Below, in pieces: positions 1 through 8,869 of a stretch of DNA of 64,000 bases. How positions within the stretch are numbered: the stretch's first letter is position 1; every line of letters begins with the position of its first letter. The notes below the pieces were generated by a model that did no database searches, was not told the DNA's origin, and worked only from the letters and a program-made list of their open reading frames with translations. This stretch comes from BM003 sp963783695. Lineage in GTDB: Bacteria; Pseudomonadota; Gammaproteobacteria; Steroidobacterales; BM003. The position numbers and the translations under genes are program-made. The stretch covers positions 1,123,672-1,187,671 of the forward strand of contig CAWAOM010000001.1 in NCBI GenBank assembly GCA_963783695.1, written 5' to 3'.

Positions 1-921
1 ATCGATGATATCGATCTCAGTCTCGAGGATTTCGTCGCCCGGGTAAATTCCGATCTGGTCGGAAAGTTGTTTAATCTCGCCAGCCGTTGCGCCGGATTTA
101 TAACGCGAAATTTCGCTGCAACCCTGGCTGACACACTGTTCGACGAAGACCTTTTTGCCCAATTCGCCCATCGCGGCGAGACGATCGCCGAATATTACGA
201 AGACCGCCGCTACGCGAAGGCCATGCGCGAAATCATGGCGCTGGCCGATCTCGCAAACCAGTTCATCGACGAACACAAACCATGGGTGATGATTAAGGAC
301 AGTGCGACCGCTGACGATGTCCAGGCAGTCTGCACTCAGGGACTCAACCTGTTCCGCACTCTGATGGTATATCTCAAACCGGTGCTCCCCGGCCGCGCCG
401 CGCTGGCCGAGGAGTTCCTTAGCTGCGCGCCATGGCAATGGAGCGATGCTGCCAGGCCGTTGCTCGGTCATGCCATCAATCGTTACCAGCCACTTGGGGT
501 TCGGGTCGAGCAGAAGGCCGTGGACGCAATGCTCGAGGCCGCGCGCGAACCGGTCCCGGCAGCAGACGTGGCGGCGGCCGAAGAGGACGCGGCAGCAACG
601 ATATCCATTGATCAGTTTGCCGCCGTCGATTTGCGCATTGCGCGAATCGTCAGCGCCGAGATTGTCGAGGGCGCAGACAAACTGTTGCGACTTGAGGTCG
701 ATCTCGGTGATGCGACGCGGCAGATATTCGCCGGCATAAAATCCGCTTACCTTCCCGATCAGCTGATTGGCCGGCTGACCGTCGTGGTCGCCAATCTCGC
801 ACCGCGAAAGATGCGCTTCGGCGTATCCGAGGGCATGGTCCTTGCCGCCGGACCGGGCGGCGAAGACCTGTTTATCCTGTCGCCCGACGCCGGCGCAACG
901 CCCGGCATGCGCGTCAAGTAG
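1..921 (+). CDS. metG: methionyl-tRNA synthetase, C-terminal part (cut by window start)
   Basis: The reading frame is open from base 1, so the gene begins outside the window. What is visible is the end of the anticodon-binding helical domain (the stretch reading KLFNLASRCAGFI, then the Trp-rich KPWVMIKD region) and, from about base 600 on, the C-terminal tRNA-binding (EMAP II/Trbp111-like) domain with FAAVDLRIARIV and the ending GATPGMRVK. The long MetG form carries this OB-fold domain for dimerisation and tRNA binding. The enzyme charges tRNA-Met in the cytoplasm. It lies directly upstream of the rsx genes. Confidence 0.95.
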   Translation: MDDIDLSLEDFVARVNSDLVGKLFNLASRCAGFITRNFAATLADTLFDEDLFAQFAHRGETIAEYYEDRRYAKAMREIMALADLANQFIDEHKPWVMIKDSATADDVQAVCTQGLNLFRTLMVYLKPVLPGRAALAEEFLSCAPWQWSDAARPLLGHAINRYQPLGVRVEQKAVDAMLEAAREPVPAADVAAAEEDAAATISIDQFAAVDLRIARIVSAEIVEGADKLLRLEVDLGDATRQIFAGIKSAYLPDQLIGRLTVVVANLAPRKMRFGVSEGMVLAAGPGGEDLFILSPDAGATPGMRVK

Positions 922-931
922 ACGGCAAATC

Positions 932-1507
932 GTGACCGAACTGGCGCTCATCATTCTCAGCGCGGTACTCGTCAACAATTTCGTCCTGACGAAATTTCTT
1001 GGGCTGTGCCCGTTCATGGGCGTGTCGCGGCAGACCGAGAGCGCGGTGGGCATGGCCGCGGCAACGACGTTCGTGCTGACGTTGGCGGCGGGGCTGAGCT
1101 ATCTCGTCGAGATTTACTTGCTAAGGCCGTTGAGCCTGGAATACCTGCGCACTCTAAGTTTTATTCTTGTTATCGCCGCGGTTGTGCAATTTACCGAGAT
1201 GGCAGTGGAAAGAGCGAGCCCCCTGCTGCACAAGGTTCTCGGCATATACCTGCCGCTGATCACAACCAACTGCGCGGTACTCGGTGTCGCGCTACTTAAC
1301 CTGCAGCTGAGCCACAACCTGATGCAGTCTCTGGCTTACGGATTTGGCGCCGCGCTGGGCTTCTCCCTTGTTTTGCTGCTGTTTGCGGGACTGCGTGAGA
1401 GACTCGATCGCGCCGATGTACCAGCGCCGTTCCAGGGCGCTGCGATTGCGTTGGTAACGGCCGGGCTGATGTCGCTGGCCTTTATGGGCTTCGCGGGACT
1501 CGACTGA
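932..1507 (+). CDS. rsxA: Rnf/Rsx electron transport complex subunit A
   Basis: Integral membrane subunit of the ion-motive Rnf/Rsx complex, which moves electrons between NADH and ferredoxin or SoxR-type acceptors. The product is about 191 aa (E. coli RsxA is 193), with six predicted membrane spans and the RsxA-typical VNNFVLTKFLGLCPFMGVS and ITTNCAVLG segments; the paired Cys in such half-repeats are thought to hold an intramembrane Fe-S centre. The GTG at 932 gives the family N-terminus (TELALIILSAVLVNNF); longer readings run into metG. First gene of rsxABCDGE. Confidence 0.95.
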   Translation: MTELALIILSAVLVNNFVLTKFLGLCPFMGVSRQTESAVGMAAATTFVLTLAAGLSYLVEIYLLRPLSLEYLRTLSFILVIAAVVQFTEMAVERASPLLHKVLGIYLPLITTNCAVLGVALLNLQLSHNLMQSLAYGFGAALGFSLVLLLFAGLRERLDRADVPAPFQGAAIALVTAGLMSLAFMGFAGLD

Positions 1508-1518
1508 GCCGGGCACGC

Positions 1519-2073
1519 ATGGAGGGGATAACAGCAATACTGGCGCTTGGCATTCTCGCCGCCGTGCTCGGCCTGGTTCTCGGTCTCGCTGCTCGCAGCA
1601 TCCGGGTCGAGGGCGACAAAGTTGAGGAGCAGATCGACGCATTACTGCCGCAGACGCAATGCGCACAGTGCGGGTATCCGGGCTGCCGCCCCTATGCCAA
1701 GGCAATTGCCGCGGGCGAGGCCGACATCAACCTCTGTGCACCGGGCGGCGACGCCGCGATCCGGGCGCTGGCAGACCTTCTCGGGCGCGAGGTAAAACCG
1801 ATGGCGCACGATGTTGCCCCCGAGGAAAGCGCAGTCGTTGCAGTCGTGGACGAACCCCGATGTATCGGTTGCACACTGTGTATTCAGGCATGCCCGGTGG
1901 ATGCCATCGTCGGTGCGCCACGGCAAATGCACACGGTCATAGCGGCGGAATGCACTGGCTGTAAGCTCTGTCTGCCGCCGTGCCCTGTCGACTGTATCGA
2001 TCTGGCACCACTTGCTGCGGCCGACGACGAACGACTGTCGACGCGTCCCGACTCGCTTACAGCCACCGCATGA
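1519..2073 (+). CDS. rsxB: Rnf/Rsx complex ferredoxin subunit B
   Basis: 184 aa. One N-terminal membrane anchor (residues about 3-25) is followed by a cytoplasmic Fe-S region. Cys 48, 51, 56 and 73 form the extra cluster motif (C-X2-C-X4-C...C) diagnostic of RsxB, and two ferredoxin motifs follow at C115-X2-C-X2-C-X3-C and C145-X2-C-X2-C-X3-C. It relays electrons between RsxC and the membrane subunits. Eleven bases after rsxA, same operon. Confidence 0.95.
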   Translation: MEGITAILALGILAAVLGLVLGLAARSIRVEGDKVEEQIDALLPQTQCAQCGYPGCRPYAKAIAAGEADINLCAPGGDAAIRALADLLGREVKPMAHDVAPEESAVVAVVDEPRCIGCTLCIQACPVDAIVGAPRQMHTVIAAECTGCKLCLPPCPVDCIDLAPLAAADDERLSTRPDSLTATA

Positions 2074-2086
2074 GGCCGCGCCAGCG

Positions 2087-3646
2087 ATGAACCCGACACG
2101 TATTGCAGTCACGCCTGGACGGTTCCACGGTGGCCTCAAACTCGATGGCCACCGCAAGCTCGCCAGCGGCGGAGCAATTGCCGCACTGCCGTTGGCCGAA
2201 AGGTACTTTCTGTGGCTCGAACAACATTACGGCAGCGCCGCACTGGCATGTGTTTCGGTCGGCGAACGGGTTCTGCGCGGACAGACCGTTGCGATGCAGG
2301 AAGGCCAGCCCGGCACCTCGATACATGCACCGACATCCGGACTCGTGCGCGAATTCGAGGATATACCGGCGCCGGCAGCGCACGCGTCCAGCGCACGCAT
2401 GCTCGTTATTGAAAGCGACGGTGAGGATCGGGCCTGCGCCGATTTGAGTCCGCTTAGCGACTGGGATCGCGCGCCACCCGAAAGGCTGGTCGGGCGCATC
2501 GCACAAAGCGGCATCGTCGGACTCGGCGGCGCGGTATTCGCGACCGCAGCCAAAATCGCCCGCGCCGCGGCCGGCGCGACGCTAATCCTCAACGGTGCCG
2601 AGTGCGAACCTTACATCAGTTGCGACGACGGCCTGATGCGCGAACGTGCCGACAGTATTATCACCGGCGCGCAGATACTGCTGCGCGCGCTTGGCAGCAG
2701 CGACTGCATCATCGCAATCGAACGCGACAAGCCGGAGGCCATTGCAGCGATGGAGCTGGCTCTTCGCGATGCCGGCGACGAGCGCTTCCGCCTCGAGCGA
2801 ATTTTCAGCCTGTATCCGGCGGGCGGTGAGCGGCAAATGATCGAAGTACTGACGGGACGTCAGGTCCCGCGTGGCGGCCTGCCACAGGACATCGGACTGG
2901 TTTGCGTCAACGTCGGCACCGCTGCCGCCGTTCGTCATGCAGTGTGCGATGGCCGGCCGCTAACCTCTCGCGTGACAACCGTGACCGGGCCGGTAATGAG
3001 CGCGCCCGGTAATTTCGACGTGCGCATCGGTACGCCGGTGCGGGAACTGATCGCCGCGGCCGGTGGCTGCAACGACCCTACGGCGCGACTGATCATGGGC
3101 GGACCAATGATGGGAATCCCACTACGCGACGATCGCGTACCGGTCGTCAAGGCAATGAACTGCCTGCTTGCACTGCCCGCGCGCGAGCTTGCCGATGGCC
3201 GCGATCAGCGCCCGTGCATCCGCTGCGGAGAATGTGCTGAAGTGTGTCCGGCACGGCTCCTGCCGCAACAGATGTACTGGGAGCTTCGGGACGAACGCTT
3301 CGAACCGGCACGGGAGTTCGGGCTTGACGCCTGTATCGAGTGCGGCTGTTGTGATGTCGTGTGCCCCAGTCACCTGCCGCTGACGGAGTACTTTCGCTGG
3401 GGCAAGGAGCAGTTGCACCGGCAAACCGTCGAGCGTGAGCGTGCCGAGCATGCGCGGCAGCGATTCGAGGCGCGCAATGCCCGCCTGGCGCAACAGAAAG
3501 CGCAGCGCGAGGCACGCCTGGCCTCCAAGCGCGAAGCGCTGGAGAAAGCACGCTCGGATGGCAATCGCCGCGCCGCAATCGATGAGATCATGGCGCGCAA
3601 AAAGGGTGCGGCCGACGGCAATAATGACTCGGGACAATCCGCCTGA
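2087..3646 (+). CDS. rsxC: Rnf/Rsx complex NADH-binding subunit C
   Basis: 519 aa with start ATG 2087, which gives the family N-terminus ending in FHGGLKL. Contains a barrel-sandwich N-terminal region, an NADH/FMN-binding Complex I 51 kDa-like region (residues about 130-300) and two 4Fe-4S motifs at C377-X2-C-X2-C-X3-C and C416-X2-C-X2-C-X3-C. The C-terminus (about 435-510) is a charged Arg/Ala/Glu-rich coiled coil; it is much shorter than the long repeat tail of E. coli RsxC. Peripheral cytoplasmic subunit, the entry point for NADH electrons. Its TGA overlaps the rsxD ATG by one base. Confidence 0.95.
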   Translation: MNPTRIAVTPGRFHGGLKLDGHRKLASGGAIAALPLAERYFLWLEQHYGSAALACVSVGERVLRGQTVAMQEGQPGTSIHAPTSGLVREFEDIPAPAAHASSARMLVIESDGEDRACADLSPLSDWDRAPPERLVGRIAQSGIVGLGGAVFATAAKIARAAAGATLILNGAECEPYISCDDGLMRERADSIITGAQILLRALGSSDCIIAIERDKPEAIAAMELALRDAGDERFRLERIFSLYPAGGERQMIEVLTGRQVPRGGLPQDIGLVCVNVGTAAAVRHAVCDGRPLTSRVTTVTGPVMSAPGNFDVRIGTPVRELIAAAGGCNDPTARLIMGGPMMGIPLRDDRVPVVKAMNCLLALPARELADGRDQRPCIRCGECAEVCPARLLPQQMYWELRDERFEPAREFGLDACIECGCCDVVCPSHLPLTEYFRWGKEQLHRQTVERERAEHARQRFEARNARLAQQKAQREARLASKREALEKARSDGNRRAAIDEIMARKKGAADGNNDSGQSA

Positions 3647-4677
3647 TGTCGCTACCGGCCGCAACTGCGCCTTTTTTGCACTCCCCCGTCGACGTTACCC
3701 GGGTGATGTTGCGTGTCTTGCTCGCTCTGTGCCCGGCGACACTTGCCTACATCTGGTATTTCGGCCCTGGCATCGCCATCAACATGGCCATCGCCGTCAC
3801 CGCATGCATCGGCAGCGAGGCATTGATACTGCGTTTGCGGCAACGACCAATTGCCGCGTCACTCGGTGATCTCAGCGCGGTCGTTACCGGGGTACTGCTC
3901 GCTTTTTGTATACCTCCGCTGACACCGTGGTGGATAACGGCTTGTGGCGGCGTGTTTGCGATCGTATTTGCCAAGCAACTCTACGGCGGCCTGGGCTTCA
4001 ATCCTTTCAACCCGGCAATGGCCGGCTACGCGGTGATACTGATTTCGTTTCCGGTCGAAATGACCCGCTGGCTGGCACCGCGTGAACTGACCGAGACCAC
4101 ACCGGGGTTTTTCGCATCGCTTGCGTCCATCCTCACCGGCAACCCGCCGGGCGCGCCAAACTGGGACGGTATGACAATGGCGACGCCGCTGGATTTCGCC
4201 AAAACCGAGATTGCACGACTGCAGACCATGGCGGAGATACGGGCCGATGCGATGTTCGGCGATTTTGCCGGTCTCGGCTGGGAATGGATTGCCAACTGGA
4301 TAGCCATTGGCGGCATCTGGATGATCTACAAGGGCGTCATCCGCTGGCATATTCCGGTCGCGATGCTGGCGAGTCTCAGTCTCTGTGCGTTTGTCTTCTG
4401 GGTCGCGGATCCCGGCAAGTTCGCATCGCCTGGGTTCCACGTCTTCGGTGGCGCTGCCATGCTCGGTGCTTTCTTTATAGCTACCGACCCGGTCTCTGCC
4501 GCAACCACCACCCGCGGCAGGATCATCTATGCCGCTGGTATCGGTGTGCTGACATACGTCATCCGAACCTGGGGCGGCTATCCGGACGGGGTCGCTTTCG
4601 CCGTATTGCTGATGAACCTGTGCGTGCCGCTGATAGACCGCTACACCCGTCCGAGGATTTACGGCGATGGCGCCTGA
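3646..4677 (+). CDS. rsxD: Rnf/Rsx complex membrane subunit D
   Basis: 343 aa polytopic protein related to NqrB. The stretch D174-G-M-T-M-A-T180-P matches the site where RnfD carries a covalently bound FMN on a Thr. The family blocks KQLYGGLGFNPFNPAM (about 110-125) and ATDPVSAATTTRGR near the C-terminus are present. Overlaps rsxC by 1 nt and rsxG by 11 nt, so translation is probably coupled. Confidence 0.95.
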   Translation: MSLPAATAPFLHSPVDVTRVMLRVLLALCPATLAYIWYFGPGIAINMAIAVTACIGSEALILRLRQRPIAASLGDLSAVVTGVLLAFCIPPLTPWWITACGGVFAIVFAKQLYGGLGFNPFNPAMAGYAVILISFPVEMTRWLAPRELTETTPGFFASLASILTGNPPGAPNWDGMTMATPLDFAKTEIARLQTMAEIRADAMFGDFAGLGWEWIANWIAIGGIWMIYKGVIRWHIPVAMLASLSLCAFVFWVADPGKFASPGFHVFGGAAMLGAFFIATDPVSAATTTRGRIIYAAGIGVLTYVIRTWGGYPDGVAFAVLLMNLCVPLIDRYTRPRIYGDGA

Positions 4678-5353
4678 CGACAACGGCAAAAGCAGCCTTG
4701 CGGGGGCATTTGGCCCGGCGCTGATTCTCGGCATCGTTACCGCTTTTGCCGTGGGTTTCCTTGCACTGACCCACAGCTCTACCGCGGAACGCATTGCCGC
4801 AAACGAGCGTGCCTTCATATTGCGCAATCTCGACGATCTGCTGCCGCGCTCGGATTATGACAACGACCCACTGGCGGACATCGTTTACGGGTTCGATCCG
4901 GAACTGCTTGGCCGCGGGCAAGCCTCAGCCATCTGGCGGGTCCGCCGCGCCGGCAGACCCGTTGCCGCGGTGTTGCAACCGATCACGCCTCATGGCTACA
5001 GCGGAGACATTGCGCTACTGGTCGCCATTGCAGTGGATGGATCCCTGCTCGGGGTGCGAGTCACTTCGCATCGCGAGACACCGGGTCTCGGCGACGCGAT
5101 CGAGCGCCGTCGCGGTGACTGGATTCTGGCGTTCGACGGACGCTCGCTGGGCAATCCCGGCAACGACGGCTGGGCAGTGCGACGCGATGGCGGCGTGTTC
5201 GATGAGTTCACCGGCGCAACCGTCACACCTCGCGCGGTGGTCAGCGGCGTTTACAAGGCTTTACAATATTTTGCGCTCCACGAAGAGCAAATATTCGCTG
5301 CCCCGACCGGCAGCACTCTGGAACCGGTTCGTCCAGCGGAGCCCGATTCATGA
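4667..5353 (+). CDS. rsxG: Rnf/Rsx complex flavoprotein subunit G
   Basis: 228 aa. One N-terminal membrane span (about 12-35) precedes an FMN-binding domain with the flavinylation motif T182-G-A-T185-V-T, where the last Thr of the GAT triplet normally carries FMN by a phosphoester bond. This subunit lies on the periplasmic face. The segment TSHRETPGLGDAIE is typical of RsxG/NqrC. Flavinylation needs an ApbE protein, which is not in this window. Confidence 0.95.
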   Translation: MAPDDNGKSSLAGAFGPALILGIVTAFAVGFLALTHSSTAERIAANERAFILRNLDDLLPRSDYDNDPLADIVYGFDPELLGRGQASAIWRVRRAGRPVAAVLQPITPHGYSGDIALLVAIAVDGSLLGVRVTSHRETPGLGDAIERRRGDWILAFDGRSLGNPGNDGWAVRRDGGVFDEFTGATVTPRAVVSGVYKALQYFALHEEQIFAAPTGSTLEPVRPAEPDS

Positions 5354-6006
5354 GTAAACATGATTACCGCCAGACATTTCGCGATGGCCTGTGGCATCAG
5401 AACGCCGGCCTTGTGCAATTGCTCGGGCTGTGCCCGTTGCTTGCAGTCACAACAAGCCTGATCAACGGCCTCACACTCGGCCTCGCCAGCACCCTGGTAA
5501 TGCTCGGCGCCAGCGTTTCCGTATCGCTCGCGCGCAACCACATTCCGCGCGAGATACGCCTGCCCGTCTTTGTCCTGGTCATCGCCGCATTTGTCACTGC
5601 CATAGACATGCTGATGAGTGCCTACCTTGACGGACTGCACCGGGTTTTGGGCATTTTCGTCCCGTTGATTGTGACTAATTGCGCGATCATCGGCCGGGTC
5701 GAGGCCTTCGCATCACGTCAGCCAGTGATGCCCGCCGCAGCCGATGCCATTGCCACCGGTCTCGGTTTCACCGCCGTTCTCGGCAGTCTCGGCGCAATGC
5801 GGGAACTGATCGGTTTTGGCCGCGTCCTTGGCGAATTGAACCCCGGCGGCCCGGCTTCGGGCGGAGGACTGTTGATTGCGATACTGCCACCGGGAGCATT
5901 CATTGGCCTGGCCCTGCTGGTGGCGCTGAAAAACTATCTCGACCAGCGTCGTGCCCGCAGCCGCGAGCCTTCCAGCGCCGTCATTGTTGAAAGCGGCGCG
6001 GCGTGA
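5350..6006 (+). CDS. rsxE: Rnf/Rsx complex membrane subunit E
   Basis: 218 aa, about six membrane spans, homologous to RsxA/NqrD. It contains the half-repeat signature NAGLVQLLGLCPLLAVTTS and IVTNCAIIGRVEAFAS. Overlaps rsxG by 4 nt (ATGA). Last structural gene of the rsx set; nth follows 16 nt later, as in E. coli. Confidence 0.95.
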   Translation: MSKHDYRQTFRDGLWHQNAGLVQLLGLCPLLAVTTSLINGLTLGLASTLVMLGASVSVSLARNHIPREIRLPVFVLVIAAFVTAIDMLMSAYLDGLHRVLGIFVPLIVTNCAIIGRVEAFASRQPVMPAAADAIATGLGFTAVLGSLGAMRELIGFGRVLGELNPGGPASGGGLLIAILPPGAFIGLALLVALKNYLDQRRARSREPSSAVIVESGAA

Positions 6007-6022
6007 CCGCGCAGTTGGCCGC

Positions 6023-6712
6023 ATGAACAGGGCGCGCAGGATCGAAATATTTTCGCGCTGGCGGGCGGCGAACCCGCACCCTACGACCGAGCTGGTGTAC
6101 GCATCGCCTTTCGAATTGCTCATTGCCGTCATTTTGTCAGCTCAGGCGACGGACAAAAGCGTCAATCTCGCTACCACCGGATTGTTTCGCGACGCACCGA
6201 CTCCTGCAGCCATGCTGGCACTGGGACTGGACGGTGTCCGCAAACACATTCGCACGATCGGCCTTTTCAACACCAAGGCACGCAACATCATTGCCACTTG
6301 TGAAATTCTCGAGCAACAACATGGCGGCGAGGTACCGCGGATGCGGGAGCAACTCGAGGCGTTGCCCGGGGTCGGCCGCAAGACCGCCAATGTCATCCTC
6401 AACACGGCTTTCGGCGAACCCACCATCGCGGTCGATACGCACATTTTTCGCGTCTCGAACCGGACCGGTATTGCAGCGGGAAAAACCGTGCTGGAAGTCG
6501 AAAAACGGTTGCTCCGCCTGGTGCCCGATGAATTCAAGCTCGACGCCCATCACTGGCTGATCCTGCACGGACGCTACGTTTGTGTCGCGCGCAAACCGAG
6601 ATGCGGTGAATGCACGATCGCCGATCTTTGCGACTACAGGCACAAGACTGATACGCCTGTAAGCGGCCAACGCAGCAAGGCGGCGAACGCCAGCACGAGG
6701 CAACGCAGCTGA
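6023..6712 (+). CDS. nth: endonuclease III (DNA glycosylase/AP lyase)
   Basis: 229 aa (E. coli Nth is 211). Removes oxidised pyrimidines from DNA and cleaves the abasic site. The helix-hairpin-helix LPGVGRKTA, with its catalytic Lys, is followed by the catalytic Asp in AVDTHIFRV. The C-terminal 4Fe-4S ligand set C-X6-C-X2-C-X5-C is seen in CVARKPRCGECTIADLC. ATG 6023 gives the usual N-terminus (MNRARRIEIFSRW); an upstream in-frame start would lie within rsxE. The tail of about 20 residues after the cluster is longer than usual. Confidence 0.95.
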   Translation: MNRARRIEIFSRWRAANPHPTTELVYASPFELLIAVILSAQATDKSVNLATTGLFRDAPTPAAMLALGLDGVRKHIRTIGLFNTKARNIIATCEILEQQHGGEVPRMREQLEALPGVGRKTANVILNTAFGEPTIAVDTHIFRVSNRTGIAAGKTVLEVEKRLLRLVPDEFKLDAHHWLILHGRYVCVARKPRCGECTIADLCDYRHKTDTPVSGQRSKAANASTRQRS

Positions 6713-7143
6713 TGTTCTACGGCGATGACCGGGCACAGTTGCGGCAACGTTACATCGATGCCTGGCGCAAGGCGCGCGCCGGCCGGCCGCTGGAACCACT
6801 GGAACACCAGATTGTCGCGGTCGTCGAGGCACACCCCGAATACCAGTCCGCGCTTGAGCGTGGCCCCGCTGCGGTGGCTGCGGAATTTACCCCCGCCGCG
6901 GGCGCAACCAACCCGTTCCTGCATATGGGGCTGCACCTGGCCGTACGCGAACAGATCAGCACGGACCGACCGCCCGGGATCAGCGCGATATTTTCCGCGC
7001 TGTGCAAAAAAACCGGCGACCCGCATTCGGCAGAACATGCGATACTCGACTGCCTGGCTGAAACGCTTTGGGAGTCGCAGCGCCAGGCGCTCGCCCCCGA
7101 TGAGCAGGCATATCTCTCGCGGCTGCGTAATTTGCTCGCCTGA
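6712..7143 (+). CDS. DUF1841 family protein
   Basis: 143 aa, soluble. Matches the DUF1841 family pattern: YIDAWRKARAGRPLEPLEHQI near the N-terminus, NPFLHMGLHLAVREQI in the middle and the C-terminal CLAETLWESQR block. No biochemical function is established. Its ATG overlaps the nth stop by one base, so it is co-transcribed with nth; this pairing is common in gammaproteobacteria as far as I recall. No signal peptide or metal motif is obvious. Confidence 0.85.
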   Translation: MFYGDDRAQLRQRYIDAWRKARAGRPLEPLEHQIVAVVEAHPEYQSALERGPAAVAAEFTPAAGATNPFLHMGLHLAVREQISTDRPPGISAIFSALCKKTGDPHSAEHAILDCLAETLWESQRQALAPDEQAYLSRLRNLLA

Positions 7144-7219
7144 TCCGCGCCGTTGTAATAAATGCCTGCGCTCCCCGGTCTAAGGTCACAGATTCCATCA
7201 ACTAACGTTTGGAGGCAGC

Positions 7220-8077
7220 GTGAAGAACCCCGGCCAACGTAGCTATGCGGTAAGCGGAGCTGGGCTCGGTTTGCGGCGTAGCTTTATGGATGCGATGCGC
7301 AAAGATCCGCCGGCCGATGTAGATTTTTTCGAGGTGGCGCCCGAGAACTGGATTCGAATCGGTGGCGCACTGAAGAAGAAACTTCGGTTTTTTACCGAAC
7401 GCTACCCATTCGTGACCCATGGTTTATCACTGTCGCTGGGCGGCCCGCACCCCCTGGATGAGAACATGGTCGGCGAGATCGGGAGTTTTCTCGATGCCCA
7501 CGATATCAAGGTCTATAGCGAACACCTAAGTTATTGCGCCGATGACGGCCATCTCTACGATCTGCTGCCGATTCCGTTCACCGCCGAGGCTGTTACCTAT
7601 GTCGCGGACAGAATCCGCCGCGTGCAGGACATCCTGGAGCGGCGTATCGCAATCGAAAACGTCTCGTATTACGCCGCACCCGGTCAGGAAATGACTGAAG
7701 CGGAGTTCGTCTGCGCCGTGTTGGAAGAAGCCAATTGCGAGCTGCTGCTCGACATCAACAACATCTATGTCAACAGCATCAATCATCGTTACGATCCGCT
7801 CGAGTTCCTGCAGCGGATGCCGCCCGAACGGATCGCTTATCTGCATGTCGCCGGCCACTATGTCGAGGCCGAGGACCTGCGCGTAGACACCCACGGCGCT
7901 GATGTGTGCGATCCGGTTTGGACCCTGCTCGAATCCGCCTACCGCGGGTTTGGCGTCATTCCGACCCTGCTCGAACGTGACTTCAACATTCCCCCGGTCG
8001 CGCAACTGCTCGGCGAATTGCAGAAAGTTCACGCGCTGCAGGCATCACAGGTTAGCGGACTCGTGCAGCATGGCTGA
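7220..8077 (+). CDS. DUF692 / MNIO enzyme (BufB-like multinuclear iron oxidase)
   Basis: 285 aa TIM-barrel protein of the DUF692/UPF0276 family. Members are multinuclear non-heme iron oxidases that modify cysteine residues in RiPP peptides (MbnB, TglH, BufB). Candidate metal ligands are all present: E38, H67, E101-H102, E147-N148, D178, H209, D223-x-H225 and E252 in LERD. Start GTG 7220 has GGAGG eight bases upstream. The next gene overlaps by 8 nt and is the DUF2063 partner, so this is a bufferin-type pair; the usual DUF2282 precursor gene is not found upstream. A role in copper or other metal handling is inferred from relatives. Confidence 0.9.
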   Translation: MKNPGQRSYAVSGAGLGLRRSFMDAMRKDPPADVDFFEVAPENWIRIGGALKKKLRFFTERYPFVTHGLSLSLGGPHPLDENMVGEIGSFLDAHDIKVYSEHLSYCADDGHLYDLLPIPFTAEAVTYVADRIRRVQDILERRIAIENVSYYAAPGQEMTEAEFVCAVLEEANCELLLDINNIYVNSINHRYDPLEFLQRMPPERIAYLHVAGHYVEAEDLRVDTHGADVCDPVWTLLESAYRGFGVIPTLLERDFNIPPVAQLLGELQKVHALQASQVSGLVQHG

Positions 8078-8843
8078 GCGACAGGACTTCAGAGCGCTGC
8101 AGCGGAGCTTCGCGGCGCATATCCGCGACCCGCGCAACGTGCCGCCACCCGCTGATATCGAAGACCGCCGGATGGCAATCTACCGCGACCTGTTTTTCAA
8201 CAATATTTCAGGTCTGCTGGCCGGTACGTTTCCCGTGCTGCGGCGGATCCTCGGCAATGCTGGCTGGCAGGAACTGATCCGCGACTATTTCACACGGCAT
8301 CGCGCCCACACGCCCTATTTCCTCGAGATGCCGCAGGAATTCCTCGAGTACCTGCAGGATGAGCGCGGTCAGCGCGATGACGACCCGGACTGGTTACTCG
8401 AACTCGCGCATTACGAGTGGGTTGAACTGGCCCTCGCAATTTCCGAGGACGAGCCGGACTGGAATCCGATCGATCGCCATGGCGACCTGCTGGGGCAAAG
8501 CCCGGCGCTGTCGCCGCTGGCCTGGCCGCTGAGCTACCGCTACCCGGTACACCGCATCGGACCCGAATTCCAGCCCGACTCCGTACCCGAAGCAGCGACA
8601 TTTCTGGTGGTGTATAGAGACCCTGACGACAAAGTCGGGTTTATGGAAATCAATGCCGTCACGGCGCGGTTGCTGGAACTGGTGCAGGGCGATGATCAGC
8701 GCAGTGGCGAGGACCTGCTGGCCACGATCGCGGCAGAACTTGGCCAGTCACCGGACGAGCAATTTCTTCAAGCCGGGCGCAAGGCGCTCGCCGAACTTCG
8801 GGACCGGCACATATTGCTCGGTACACGCCGCCCGCAGTCGTAA
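8070..8843 (+). CDS. DUF2063 family protein (BufC-like MNIO partner)
   Basis: 257 aa; ATG 8070 overlaps the end of the MNIO gene by 8 nt. The DNA-binding-like N-terminal DUF2063 domain is visible: the LQRSFAAHIRDP opening, the RMAIYRDLFFNNI helix, then the GTFPVLRRILG and YFTRHRAHTPYFLEMPQEF segments. In characterised systems this protein acts as the recognition partner that presents the precursor peptide to the MNIO enzyme. The C-terminal half (about 150-257) is a winged-helix-like region (FMEINAVTARLLELVQ). Confidence 0.88.
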   Translation: MAERQDFRALQRSFAAHIRDPRNVPPPADIEDRRMAIYRDLFFNNISGLLAGTFPVLRRILGNAGWQELIRDYFTRHRAHTPYFLEMPQEFLEYLQDERGQRDDDPDWLLELAHYEWVELALAISEDEPDWNPIDRHGDLLGQSPALSPLAWPLSYRYPVHRIGPEFQPDSVPEAATFLVVYRDPDDKVGFMEINAVTARLLELVQGDDQRSGEDLLATIAAELGQSPDEQFLQAGRKALAELRDRHILLGTRRPQS

Positions 8844-8869
8844 ACCTTGAACAACACCGGGAATAACGC